Positions 18,673 to 29,065 of a stretch of DNA of 64,000 nucleotides are shown piece after piece. The notes beneath the pieces were generated by a model. The model made no database searches and had not been told where the DNA came from. It was given only the letters and a program-made list of their open reading frames with translations. This DNA is from Paracoccaceae bacterium (lineage in GTDB: Bacteria; Pseudomonadota; Alphaproteobacteria; Rhodobacterales; Rhodobacteraceae), in NCBI GenBank assembly GCA_020832655.1, contig JAFIEF010000002.1:1-64000 (forward strand), in the 5' to 3' direction. Made by a program: the position numbers and the translations under genes. The first letter of the stretch is position 1, and each line of letters starts with the position of its first letter.

Positions 18673-18855
18673 ATGCGTGAAGATCCCCGACGCCTGAAAC
18701 CTCTCGAGCAATGCAAGGCGCATGCCGTCCACAGCATTCCGATCCACCGCGCGCAAAGCCTGACAAAAGATGGCAACACAGTGCATATTGATCTTGATGG
18801 CCAGATCTACACGCTGCGCATCACCCGCGCCGGAAAGCTGATCCTCACCAAATAA
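18673..18855 (+). CDS. hemP: Hemin uptake protein HemP
   Basis: A 60-residue basic protein ending NTVHIDLDGQIYTLRITRAG, then KLILTK, the diagnostic C-terminus of the HemP family. HemP is a small cytosolic factor associated with heme and iron uptake; in some bacteria it activates heme receptor expression. An in-frame extension upstream to 18556 lacks family similarity, so the ATG at 18673 (MREDPRRLKPL) is preferred. No heme receptor or heme ABC transporter is in the window, but the neighbours (FbpAB, Dps) are iron genes. Confidence 0.88.
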   Translation: MREDPRRLKPLEQCKAHAVHSIPIHRAQSLTKDGNTVHIDLDGQIYTLRITRAGKLILTK

Positions 18856-18893
18856 CCCAGCCGCCTGCCAATGCAGGCCCGTCAGGTCATCGC

Positions 18894-19133
18894 ATGAGCA
18901 AAATCCCTTCCCCCTGCATCGGTGTCTGCAAGTTCAGGCGCGAGGGCCATTGCATCGGCTGTTCGATGACGAAGGCGCAGAAGTCGATGTTCAGGAAGCT
19001 GAAAAAAGAAAAGCACCAGCAGGCCTTTATCGACATGCTGGTGCATCAGCAGAATGACCTTGGAAAATACCGCCATTGGGCCGCAGCCTATGAACGGCGC
19101 TGCGACAAGAAGGGCGTCAAGCTCCCGCTATAG
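18894..19133 (+). CDS. DUF1289 cysteine-rich small protein
   Basis: A 79-residue protein starting MSKIPSPCIGVCKFRREGHCIGCSM. The pattern CIGVC-x6-C-x2-C is the DUF1289 signature and probably binds a metal or an iron-sulfur cluster. The rest is basic and helical (KKEKHQQAFIDMLVHQQ). The function is not established. It lies 38 bases downstream of hemP in the same direction and may be co-transcribed, consistent with a link to iron. Confidence 0.85.
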   Translation: MSKIPSPCIGVCKFRREGHCIGCSMTKAQKSMFRKLKKEKHQQAFIDMLVHQQNDLGKYRHWAAAYERRCDKKGVKLPL

Positions 19134-19148
19134 ACTGGCCGGATCGCC

Positions 19149-19619
19149 TCAGCCCAGATGCGCGCGCAGCAGCCAGGCGAATTTCTCATGCACCTGTCCG
19201 CGCCCGATGGCCATATCCTGCGTCAGAAGATCACCATGTTCTTCGGCTATTGCGGCTGTGCCGGCCAATGTCGCTGCAAGTGTTTCCTGCGCTTTGGCCA
19301 GCGTCTCTAGCATCACCTCGGCCGGGGCGTGGCCGTCATGTTCGTCGACTTTTGAGCGCTTGAGCATTGCGGACAACTGCCCTTCGGCATGGCCACCAAG
19401 TGCCTTGATGCGCTCGGCCAGATCATCCTGCGCAGTGAAATGATCTTCGTAAATCTTCTGGAACAGGTCATGCAGCGGGCCAAAGGCCATGCCGGTCACG
19501 TTCCAGTGGAAATTCTGTGCCAGCATCGTGGTGACAGCGGTTTCGGCCACGGCCTGATTGAGCGCTTCGCAAATTGCTTCTTTCGCGCTGGGTGTCAATT
19601 GTTCTGCTGTCTGGGTCAT
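19149..19619 (-). CDS. dps: DNA-binding ferritin-like protein Dps
   Basis: A 156-residue Dps. The ferroxidase residues are present: FHWNVTG followed by HDLFQKIYEDHFTAQDDLAER. Dps assembles into a 12-subunit shell that oxidises Fe(II) with hydrogen peroxide, stores iron and protects DNA in starvation and oxidative stress. The ATG at 19619 has a strong GGAGGGG site. It is convergent with the DUF1289 gene and separated from it by 15 bases. Confidence 0.93.
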   Translation of the reverse strand: MTQTAEQLTPSAKEAICEALNQAVAETAVTTMLAQNFHWNVTGMAFGPLHDLFQKIYEDHFTAQDDLAERIKALGGHAEGQLSAMLKRSKVDEHDGHAPAEVMLETLAKAQETLAATLAGTAAIAEEHGDLLTQDMAIGRGQVHEKFAWLLRAHLG

Positions 19620-19749
19620 GACCCCTCCATTTCGTGTTATGATATCCTGAAGAATGACAACACGGAACTGGCTGGCAACTGGCTGGCTATCCGCTTGGGA
19701 TTACAGATAGCGCAGCAGAGAGGTCGATGCAAGGACTTTTAGAAAGATT

Positions 19750-20184
19750 CTAAGCTTGAGGATTTCGCTCGGTCATTGCCTCCATCCGCTGCACCAGTTC
19801 CGCAGCCAGCCAGCCCACGGGGCGGCGCAGATGCAGCGGCAGTCTTGCGCGCAGCAGAAAGGTCGCGCTGGAATGGTCGTCGCGCCCCAGCGCCGCGAAC
19901 AATGCCAGCAGCCAGTTCTCGTCAAAAGACCGCTCCTGCGCGCGCAGATCATGGATCACCGGCCCTTTTGGCAAGGCCTGACCCAGAATGCGCAGCAATG
20001 CATCGGCATAATCCTGCGCTCCCTCGCGCGGGTTATGCATCAACAGCCTGCAGGTCTCGAACACCTCGACCCGCGCCTTTGCGCGGCATTGCCGCATCAG
20101 AAGGCGCAACAATGTCAGCGCCGGCGTATGTCCCGGTGCCGAGGGCGTGGAAAATGGGGCAAGAGCGGCGGGTTGCATCGACAT
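19750..20184 (-). CDS. Hypothetical protein
   Basis: A protein of up to 144 residues that I do not recognise. It is mostly helical and rich in Arg and Leu (LTLLRLLMRQCRAKARVEVFETCRLLM; AQERSFDENWLLALFAALGRDDHSSATFLLRARL), with no signal peptide or membrane segment. Starts at ATG 20184 or 20178 (MSMQPAALAPF) are both possible; the longer frame to 20277 has no ribosome-binding site. The coding bias (third-position GC) supports a real gene. It lies upstream of dps in the same direction, 130 bases away. Confidence 0.5.
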   Translation of the reverse strand: MSMQPAALAPFSTPSAPGHTPALTLLRLLMRQCRAKARVEVFETCRLLMHNPREGAQDYADALLRILGQALPKGPVIHDLRAQERSFDENWLLALFAALGRDDHSSATFLLRARLPLHLRRPVGWLAAELVQRMEAMTERNPQA

Positions 20185-20296
20185 GTCCGTGAAGCTTGAA
20201 GCGCTTATACTGCCTTCTGTGCGATTGATCCAGTCTATTCCGACAAAACTACTTGGTTTTGATGTGAAGGTCGGCACCCTCGCAACATCGCATCAG

Positions 20297-20620
20297 TCAT
20301 CCATGTCGCACCGCCTTTCGGAAATCTGCCTCGAACGCTGTTTGCGCAGGCAGTCCGGGTCGTGACAGGATGAACAAGGTGCAAAGCGGCTGGACGACCG
20401 CCTGCACCCGGAACACATGGCTTGTCGCCCCCAAGCCCACGCTGATCAGCGGTGTTGCCGCCAGCGCGACGATTGCCCGGAACGCCGCGGCCAGCCGCGC
20501 GGCCCCGAATGCCGGGCCAAGGTCGGGGTCTTCGACCGCATCACGATGAAGAATGATGCCCAGCATATCTGCGAATTCGAAGGGAATACCGCGCAGAATT
20601 TTGTGGCCATGCGCTGCTAA
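20297..20620 (-). pseudogene. Possible remnant of an FGGY sugar kinase (xylulokinase-like) C-terminus
   Basis: The minus strand reads HKILRGIPFEFADMLGIILH, then DPDLGPAFGAARLAA. A GPAFGAARLA motif preceded by a nucleotide-pocket-like segment occurs near the end of xylulokinases. After it, similarity is lost, suggesting frameshifts. There is no start and no other part of the gene, so this is at best a relic; the similarity is short and may be chance. Confidence 0.25.
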
Positions 20621-20680
20621 AGCAATTTCAGAAAAAGTTGACAGACTTTTTTGGTTCGAAATTGCGACAGAACAAAAGGT

Positions 20681-20722
20681 TAAAGCATTGAAGGCGATTC
20701 AACGAAAAGTCGAAACGCTTTA
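20681..20722. repeat. Small AT-rich inverted repeat, candidate dispersed element
   Basis: TAAAGC (20681-20686) and GCTTTA (20717-20722) bound a block containing CGAAACGCTTTA. Short palindromic units of similar look (AAAGCGTTTCGACTTTT on the other strand) are scattered between genes in many Alphaproteobacteria. Whether this copy belongs to such a family was not tested. Confidence 0.35.
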
Positions 20723-20963
20723 TCATACACAGTTCTTTCGAAGGCGAGCTCGAACTGTCTTTCAGAAAACAGGGTATGATGAGCGCCCCCCCCCGCATGC
20801 CAAGACGCAGTCCGATCATAGTTGTCAGGCAATCCTGACCTATATCGCGGGTATCACCGTGAATGATGCGATGCAGGCGGTCCTTTCCAGACAGTTGTTG
20901 TGTTGCTCGATGGTCCCGGAAGCGGCCGCTCAGGCCGCGCCAGGTGAAAACCCCCGGCCCGAT

Positions 20964-22202
20964 TCAAGCGTCAAGCCGAGTGCGATCATGAAGCATCAGC
21001 ACGACCAACGCCACACCAAGCGCTGCGCCGAACAATAGCAGCGAGCCGGTCAGATCCTCCATCAGCCCCGGTTTCAGCGCCAGTGCCCCGGCCAGCGCCA
21101 CCATGACCATGCCACCGACCAGTTTGAGCGCGCGGCCGTGGCGTTCACCCATGCGCCCCAGACTCATCCCGGTCACCGCAACGGCGAATATCACCAGCTC
21201 GACGCCCAGATAGATCAGCACGTAAAGCGCCAGAAACCCCCAGAAACCCGCCCCGGCGATCACGCCCCGTTCAGCAAGTATCCCTGACCAGATCACCGGA
21301 AACCCTGCCGTGCAGGGCAGTTCCACCAGTGCGATCCCAGCAGCCATGCCAACCGTTGCGGTAATCAGCGCGGGCGTGCCAAGATCTTGCTGACGCAATT
21401 GGCGGATGCGGGCATATATGCCGGGTTTCTGCCCTTCGGGAATGGAAAAACTGACCCCGCGTCCGTGCCAGAAATAGTCCTTGATGCTGACCAACCCGAA
21501 TCCCAGCGCAAAGAGCGCCACCGCCCAGCGGACCCAAGGCAGCGCGAAGGCCCAGGCCATGACACTGAACAGCCCGGCAATGAAGGCGCCATAGATCAGC
21601 GCCGTGGTCAGCAGAAAGCTGACCCCCACCACCGCCACGCGCTTGCGCGACCCAGAGGCGATGACCATGCCCAGTAGCAGCGTAAGCACCCAAAGCGAGC
21701 AGGGGTTGAAGCCGTCAACAAAGGCGATCAGCACCGTTACCCCTGCCAGCGAGGCGGCAGCTGCATCGACCTCGCCCCAGATTGGCAGGCGCAGGGCGTT
21801 GTCCGGGGCGGGTTCCACGCCTGCCAGCGTGGCTGCGATTGCCGCCTCGATCTGGGCGCGCTGGGCGGGTGTGTCGCCCACCCAGACGTCGCTGCCCAGC
21901 ATCAGCGTGGGCACGAATTCCGCGCGGATGCCGCGTTGCGCCGCCATTTCTTCGAACCGCGCATGGTTGTCCTCGGATCGCGACAATTCCATTGCATCCA
22001 CGGCCAAGCCCGGAAAACGGGCCTCCAGCGCGTCAATCCACGGTTTCTGGCGGATGCATACCGGGCAGGTCAGGCTCCAGAACACATGCAGCACGGGGCC
22101 ATTCGCGTCTGGAGTTCCGTCCGCAGCCGAGGCTGCGCTGGCGGATAGCAGCGCCAAAGCCAGCCACAGTGCGGCCAGCGCCCGTGTTGCGATGCGCGTC
22201 AT
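20964..22202 (-). CDS. Periplasmic thioredoxin-like domain fused to a CcdA/DsbD-like membrane domain
   Basis: A 412-residue two-domain protein. A signal peptide (ALAALWLALALLSASAASA) leads to a thioredoxin-fold domain (about 35-125) with the redox motif CPVC in VFWSLTCPVCIRQKPW and a cis-Pro segment FVPTLML. From about 150 on there are about seven or eight helices with one Cys in GFNPCSLW and another in ELPCTAGFP, the paired membrane cysteines by which CcdA/DsbD carry electrons across the membrane. It probably moves reducing power from cytoplasmic thiols to the periplasmic domain. It is the last gene of the acs-E1-E2-ACP operon, 5 bases after the ACP gene. Its link to that metabolism is unexplained. 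Confidence 0.75.
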   Translation of the reverse strand: MTRIATRALAALWLALALLSASAASAADGTPDANGPVLHVFWSLTCPVCIRQKPWIDALEARFPGLAVDAMELSRSEDNHARFEEMAAQRGIRAEFVPTLMLGSDVWVGDTPAQRAQIEAAIAATLAGVEPAPDNALRLPIWGEVDAAAASLAGVTVLIAFVDGFNPCSLWVLTLLLGMVIASGSRKRVAVVGVSFLLTTALIYGAFIAGLFSVMAWAFALPWVRWAVALFALGFGLVSIKDYFWHGRGVSFSIPEGQKPGIYARIRQLRQQDLGTPALITATVGMAAGIALVELPCTAGFPVIWSGILAERGVIAGAGFWGFLALYVLIYLGVELVIFAVAVTGMSLGRMGERHGRALKLVGGMVMVALAGALALKPGLMEDLTGSLLLFGAALGVALVVLMLHDRTRLDA

Positions 22203-22207
22203 GCCTG

Positions 22208-22456
22208 TCAGCCCGCCGGCGCCTTGCCCAGATAGCGCACGGCCTGCGCGGTGGTGGCCAGTTCGGGATAATCCGCTTCCGGGATCGGCAGGCCGAAACG
22301 CTTGTGCAGCGCGCTGACCAGATTCAGGAAATCCATCGAATCAAGGCCCAGATCGTCCTGAAGGTGTTCGTCGTCATCCAGCAGGTCGGGGTCGATGTCC
22401 GGGGCGACCGAAGTCAGATCCTCGATAAAGGCGGCGCGGATATCTTTTGGGGTCAT
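22208..22456 (-). CDS. Acyl carrier protein
   Basis: An 82-residue acidic helical protein with the phosphopantetheine site DDLGLDSMDFLNLV (Ser40). It would need activation by a holo-ACP synthase. It is not the fatty-acid AcpP: it differs in length and context, being overlapped by the E2 gene (ATGA, four bases) and lying in an operon with an acyl-CoA synthetase and 2-oxoacid dehydrogenase subunits. It likely carries a dedicated acyl group for that pathway. Confidence 0.88.
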   Translation of the reverse strand: MTPKDIRAAFIEDLTSVAPDIDPDLLDDDEHLQDDLGLDSMDFLNLVSALHKRFGLPIPEADYPELATTAQAVRYLGKAPAG

Positions 22457-23726
22457 AATGTCTCTGGCTCCTGCAGCAATTGGTCTATTTCGGCAAGCAA
22501 GATTGCCCCGCGGCGGCCATCGCTGACGCGGTGGTCAGCCGCCAGCGTGGCGGTTACACAGACCCGCGCGGCAACCGCGCCGTCATGGGCCAGGGCTTCA
22601 GCGCGCGGCGCGCCAAAACCCACCAGCGCCACCTGTGGCGGGTAGATGACGCCATAAAGTGCATCTACCCCGGTCTCGCCCAGGCTGGAAATGGTGATCG
22701 TGCCCTGCGTGATCTCGCTGTTTCTAAGTCGCCCGGTGCGGGTGCGGGCGACAAGGTCACGCATCGCCGCCATGATCTCATCCAGTGCCTTGCCCTGCGC
22801 ATCCATGATCGCCGGTGCAATCAACCCGCCGCCGCGCATGGCCACCGCCATGCCGCAATGGATATCTTCGGCGGGCGTGTAGTGCGCGCCCTCGAAGCGG
22901 CCGTTCAGCTCGGGCACCTTGGCCAATGCGCGCACTGTGGCGCGGATCAGAAGCGCGCCCATCAGCAGGCGTTTGTCGGGGCTGCGCTCGGCATTTGTCG
23001 CGCCCAGCCAGTCCTGCGCGGCTTGCAGGTCGATCCGGTGCGACAGGTAGTAATGCGGGATCTCGCGCTTGGACCGGCTCATGGCGGTGGCGATGGCGCG
23101 GCGCATTTCGGCCATGTCCAGCCCCGGCTTGCCCCTCGCTGCGGGCTTGGCGGCTGGCTTGGCGGCGGGTGTTTCCAGGGTCTCTTTTGTGGCGGGAGCA
23201 GTCTTGAGGTAATTCTCCACATCGGCCAGCAACACCGCTCCGCCGGGGCCGGAGCCTGTGACTTGGGTCAGATCAAGCCCGGCTTCTGCCGCGCGGGCCT
23301 TGGCGGCGGGCGAGGCCAGCACCCCGGTTGCATCCGCCCCGCCCGGTGCTTTGGCACCGGGCAGCGCCCGCGAGGCGCGCCGGGGTGGGTGGGTGGGATG
23401 CGCCGAGCGGGCGCTTTCTTCCGGCTCCGCCGGGGCGGTCGTCCTGGGCGATTCCGGCACTGCCCTGGGTGCAGGCGCGTCGTCCTGCACCTCGCCGGGT
23501 TTGCGCATCCGCGCCAATGGTGCGCCCACGGGCAGGGTCTGGCCCGGCTCGGCGATCAGTTCCGCCACTTCGCCCGCCTCGAATATCTCGATCTCGATGG
23601 CACCTTTCTGGGTTTCGACCACCGCCACGATATCGCCGCGCGCGACGCTGTCACCGGGCTTGACCAGCCATTCGACCAGCGTGCCTTCTTCCATATCCGC
23701 GCCCAGCGAGGGCATCTTGAACGTGC

Positions 23727-23730
<4 letters not shown>
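22453..23730 (-). CDS. 2-oxoacid dehydrogenase E2, lipoyl-dependent acyltransferase
   Basis: A 425-residue E2. The lipoyl domain (1-80) carries the lipoylation lysine in [10 protein letters not shown] (Lys42). A proline- and alanine-rich linker follows, then a peripheral subunit-binding domain ([19 protein letters not shown] with [13 protein letters not shown]), a second linker and the catalytic domain with DHRVSDG near the end (His and Asp of the active site are kept). It takes an acyl group from E1 and passes it to CoA or possibly to the neighbouring ACP. The substrate (pyruvate, acetoin or a branched 2-oxoacid) cannot be read from sequence. It overlaps both neighbours by four bases. Confidence 0.9.
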
Positions 23731-25714
<1,984 letters not shown>

Positions 25715-25718
<4 letters not shown>

Positions 25719-27436
25719 TTTGCGTCCTCCTCCAGCGTGGACAGATCGCCCTCGGGCAGGCCCAGTTCGCGCGCGCGCAACAGGCGGCGCATGATCTTGC
25801 CCGAGCGTGTGCGCGGCAGGCTGTCGCGGAAGACGATCTCGCGCGGGGCCACGGCGGGGCCGAGTTTCTTGCGGGCATGGCCGCGCAATTCGCGTTCCAG
25901 TTCCTCGCCCGGCTCGAAGCCTGCCTTGAGGGTGACGAAAGCCTTGACCACCTCGCCCGCGGTTTCGTCCGGCACGCCGATCACCGCGGCCTCGGCCACC
26001 GCTTCATGTTCGATCAGCGCGCTTTCCACTTCGAAGGGGCCGATCAGATGGCCTGCGGATTTGATCAGGTCATCGGCGCGGCCCACGAACCAGAAATACC
26101 CATCCGTGTCGCGCATCGCCAGATCGCCGGTCAGGTACCAGCCGCCCTTGAACACCTTGGCATAGCGTTCCGGCTGGCCCAGATAGGCGCGCATCATCGA
26201 TGGCCAGCCGGGGCGCAGCGCCAGTTCGCCGATTTCGCCATCGGGCAGTTCGGTGACGTGCGCGCCCTCGACCTGCACGATCCCGGCCTCGATCCCCGGC
26301 AGGGGCTTGCCCATCGCGCCGGGCTTGATGTCCATCGCGGCGGTGTTGGCAATCATGATGCCGCCGGTTTCCGACTGCCACCAATTGTCATGGAAGGGCA
26401 GGCCGAAAACCTGCTGGCCCCATAAAACACATTCGGAATTTAGCGGCTCGCCCACCGAGGCCAGAAACCGCAGCGCGCTGAAATCATGCCCCTTTGCGGC
26501 CTCGGTTCCCGCGCGCATCATCATGCGTATCGCGGTGGGGGCCGTGTACCAGACCTGCACAGCTTCGCGTTCCAGAATGGAATACCAGCGCTGAAGGTCG
26601 AATTCGGCCTCGTCCACCACCAGTGTCACGCGGTTGCACAAGGGCGCGATGATGCCATAGCTCATCCCTGTGACCCAGCCGGGATCGGCGGTGCACCAGT
26701 AGATGTCACCGGGGCGCAGATCCAGCGCCAGCCGCCCGGTTTCCGAATGCGCCACCACCGCCTGATGCACATGCACCACCCCTTTGGGCAATCCGGTGGT
26801 GCCAGAGGTGAAGTGCAAAAGCGCCATATCCTCCGGGTCGGTGGCTTCGGTTTCGAAGCGGTCAGACGCCTTGGTCATCGCTGGCCCCAGCGCCACGCAG
26901 CCTTCGGGCGCGTCATCACCGATGATCAGCACCAGCTTCAGCCCCGGCATCTGGTCGCGCCAGGGGGCCACCTTGCGCTTGTAATGCTGCGCGGTCGTCA
27001 CCAGCACCGAGGCCGCGCCGATTTCCATGCGCGCCCGCACCGGTTCCGGGCCGAAGGCCGCGAAAAGCGGGCTGACCACCACCCCCGCCTTGAGCGCGCC
27101 CAGCGTGGCGGCGTAAAGTTCCGGCACCCGACCCGAGAGCAGGAACAGCCGTTCGCCGGGGTGAATGCCATGCGCGCGCAGGGCATTGGCAAAGCGCGCG
27201 GCGTCGGCAGCCAGATCGGCATAGCTCTGAACCAGCCGCGCGCCATCCTTGCCCAGCCAGATCAGCGCGGGTTGATCGCCATGCCCTGCGGCCACATGGC
27301 GGTCGAGCGCCTCATGCGCGATGTTCAGCCCACCCCCTTGCAGCCCCTGAAGGCGGGTGCGGGCAGCCTGCCAGCCAGTGGACAGGCCCGCCGGGTCGGG
27401 CAGGGATGCCTTCTTGATGATGTCTGTCTTCGCCAC
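25715..27436 (-). CDS. Acyl-CoA synthetase, acetate-CoA ligase-like (AMP-forming)
   Basis: A 573-residue member of the ANL superfamily. Motifs in order: [18 protein letters not shown] (adenylate/phosphate binding), [44 protein letters not shown] and the C-terminal [11 protein letters not shown] with the catalytic, acetylatable Lys. The start is probably GTG 27436, with GGGAGGGG just upstream, rather than ATG 27460. It activates a carboxylic acid to the CoA (or, given the context, ACP) thioester. It overlaps the E1 gene by four bases and heads the operon. The tryptophan in the NWWQSE motif is typical of enzymes for short acids, but acid specificity is inferred. Confidence 0.88.
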
Positions 27437-27842
27437 GGTCCCCTCCCTTAGCGAAATCAAATCTCACGCGGTTGATCGAACTCTGCTTGGCCAGAATTGT
27501 ACCGCCCCAAGCGTGTTGTAGCCTGATGCGGAATTCCTGACCTGTCTTTGATGCAGGTCAGTATGTGGCAGATGCGCAGATCTGCAAACACCTCGGTATC
27601 TGCGGCATATGAAGGCGTCGGCGCGTAGGACGAAAACGTGGCATCCGCCCGCCGTTATCGATTGCACGACGCTAGAACGCCCGGACGCTTTCGCTTTTCT
27701 TGGGGCACAGTCCAGTCTGTATCATATCTGATGAGGTGGCGGCGCAAGAAAACAACAGCCAAGGTCAGAGGCGCGCGGACTGATCGTTTCACCGACCGAA
27801 GTCGCTGCCCTTTGACCACCAGTAACCCCAAGGCGCTTGAAG
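27437..27842. other. Upstream region of the acyl-CoA synthetase operon
   Basis: About 400 bases with no supported gene. It should hold the promoter of the minus-strand operon and the end of the lacI-type gene. One 10-bp palindrome, GCAGATCTGC (27576-27585), is visible about 140 bases upstream of the acs start. No convincing -35/-10 pair was found. Confidence 0.4.
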
Positions 27843-28883
27843 TCAGGATTGCGGTGCTTCAGCAGGTGGGAAAACCGGGGCGTCGATCTGCTGCATATGC
27901 GATGCGCCCGCCTGACTGATTTCGTTCAATGCCGCGCGGGCAAGAAATGCACCGGCCTTGCGGACATCTTCATGTTCGACCTTGATGTCGCGCGGGACAA
28001 GATCGAGGATTGGAAAGGTTTCCTTGGCGACGATGTCGATATCCCGACCGATGGTCAGGCCCGCATCCTCCAGTGCGGCGATGACGGCCAGCGCGGCATT
28101 GGGCGAGGCCACAATCACCCCATCGGGTCGGGGCTGCGCTGCCAGCGCGTCATGAACGGCCTTTCGCACATCCGCGCGCGACGAATCACTGCTCAGCCCC
28201 GCAGGTGCAAGCAATGCCAGACCGTGTTCGCTGATCGCTGCGTCAGCGCCTGCGCGCATCTCGCGACCATAGGTTTCGGTATCGGGTGGGGCAATCAGCA
28301 AGAGATTGCGCCGCCCGCGCCCGACCAGATAGGTGACGGCGCGACGCCCGAACCCCTTATTGTCATAATCGAACCAGGCATGATCGCCATGCCAGTCCGA
28401 GCGGCCATGCGTGGCGAAGGGAAAGCCCTTGTCGCGCAGATAGGCAATGCGGGGGTCTTGTGGTTGGATGCGATTGAAGATGACTGCATCGGCCGAGCGG
28501 GTTTCCACCACATAGCGCACCGGGTCGATCAGCGACTGGCCCGGCATTTCGGGCACCACGACCAGATGATAGCGCGTGCCGCTCAACGCGCCTGCGATGG
28601 CCGCAACCAGCCGCGAGGTCATGTTCAGCGCGTCTTCATCCATCGGCAGAACAACCGCGATGACATTGGTGCGGCCGGTGCGCAGCCGCACGCCCGCCCG
28701 GTCGGGCACATAGCCCACCTCCTGGGCGATCCTGCGCACAAGGTTCTTGGACTCGGCGCTGATATCCGGCGCATCGCCCAGCGCGCGCGAAACGGTTGTC
28801 ACCGCCAGCCCGCTGAGTTCCGCGATGGTCCGCAATGTCGGGCGCTTCCGGGGTGTCTGTGTCGAAGAAGGGGTTCGGACCAT
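27843..28883 (-). CDS. LacI family transcriptional regulator
   Basis: A 346-residue regulator. The N-terminal HTH (LRTIAELSGLAVTTVSRALGD) and hinge region (residues about 15-70) are followed by a sugar-binding periplasmic-protein-like core with NVIAVVLP, DAVIFNR, GHDAL-like and GVIVASPNAAL segments. It is divergent from a GH1 beta-glucosidase, and two operators lie between them, so it most likely represses the glucosidase until a beta-glucoside or its product is present. The ligand cannot be named. Confidence 0.88.
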   Translation of the reverse strand: MVRTPSSTQTPRKRPTLRTIAELSGLAVTTVSRALGDAPDISAESKNLVRRIAQEVGYVPDRAGVRLRTGRTNVIAVVLPMDEDALNMTSRLVAAIAGALSGTRYHLVVVPEMPGQSLIDPVRYVVETRSADAVIFNRIQPQDPRIAYLRDKGFPFATHGRSDWHGDHAWFDYDNKGFGRRAVTYLVGRGRRNLLLIAPPDTETYGREMRAGADAAISEHGLALLAPAGLSSDSSRADVRKAVHDALAAQPRPDGVIVASPNAALAVIAALEDAGLTIGRDIDIVAKETFPILDLVPRDIKVEHEDVRKAGAFLARAALNEISQAGASHMQQIDAPVFPPAEAPQS

Positions 28884-28936
28884 ATCTGCTTTCCCGGTCT
28901 GCGTTTCCTTCTTGTCACAACCTATCGTTGACCAGT

Positions 28937-28989
28937 CAATCTGTAACGTTGTAGGCAGCGAAAGCCACGCCCTGTAACGTTACAGATTG
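28937..28989. promoter_or_regulatory. Paired LacI-type operators
   Basis: CTGTAACGTTACAG (28972-28985) is a perfect palindrome. A second, imperfect copy CTGTAACGTTGTAG lies at 28941-28954, its centre 31 bases away (about three helical turns). Taken together, CAATCTGTAACGTT (28937-28950) and AACGTTACAGATTG (28976-28989) are perfect 14-bp inverted arms. The central CG and symmetry fit LacI-family sites. Confidence 0.8.
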
Positions 28990-29065
28990 TGATTCCCAAC
29001 ATGGTGGGACGAGCATATGTTGCGAACCTCTGTGTCCGTCGGCACCCAACTGGAGAAAGACCATT

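Larger units (their letters stand above)
20185..20963. other. Gene-poor, partly AT-rich region
   Basis: No intact gene is supported over about 780 bases. It contains a possible sugar-kinase remnant (20297-20620), an AT-rich block (20620-20760) with a small inverted repeat, and a run of nine C residues near 20786-20794. It separates the iron block from the ACP/E1/E2 operon and resembles a deletion or insertion scar. Confidence 0.5.

Noticed and set aside
27461-27520. Sigma-54 promoter for the acs operon
   Set aside because: A TGGCC-like box is present, but the second box with correct spacing is missing.
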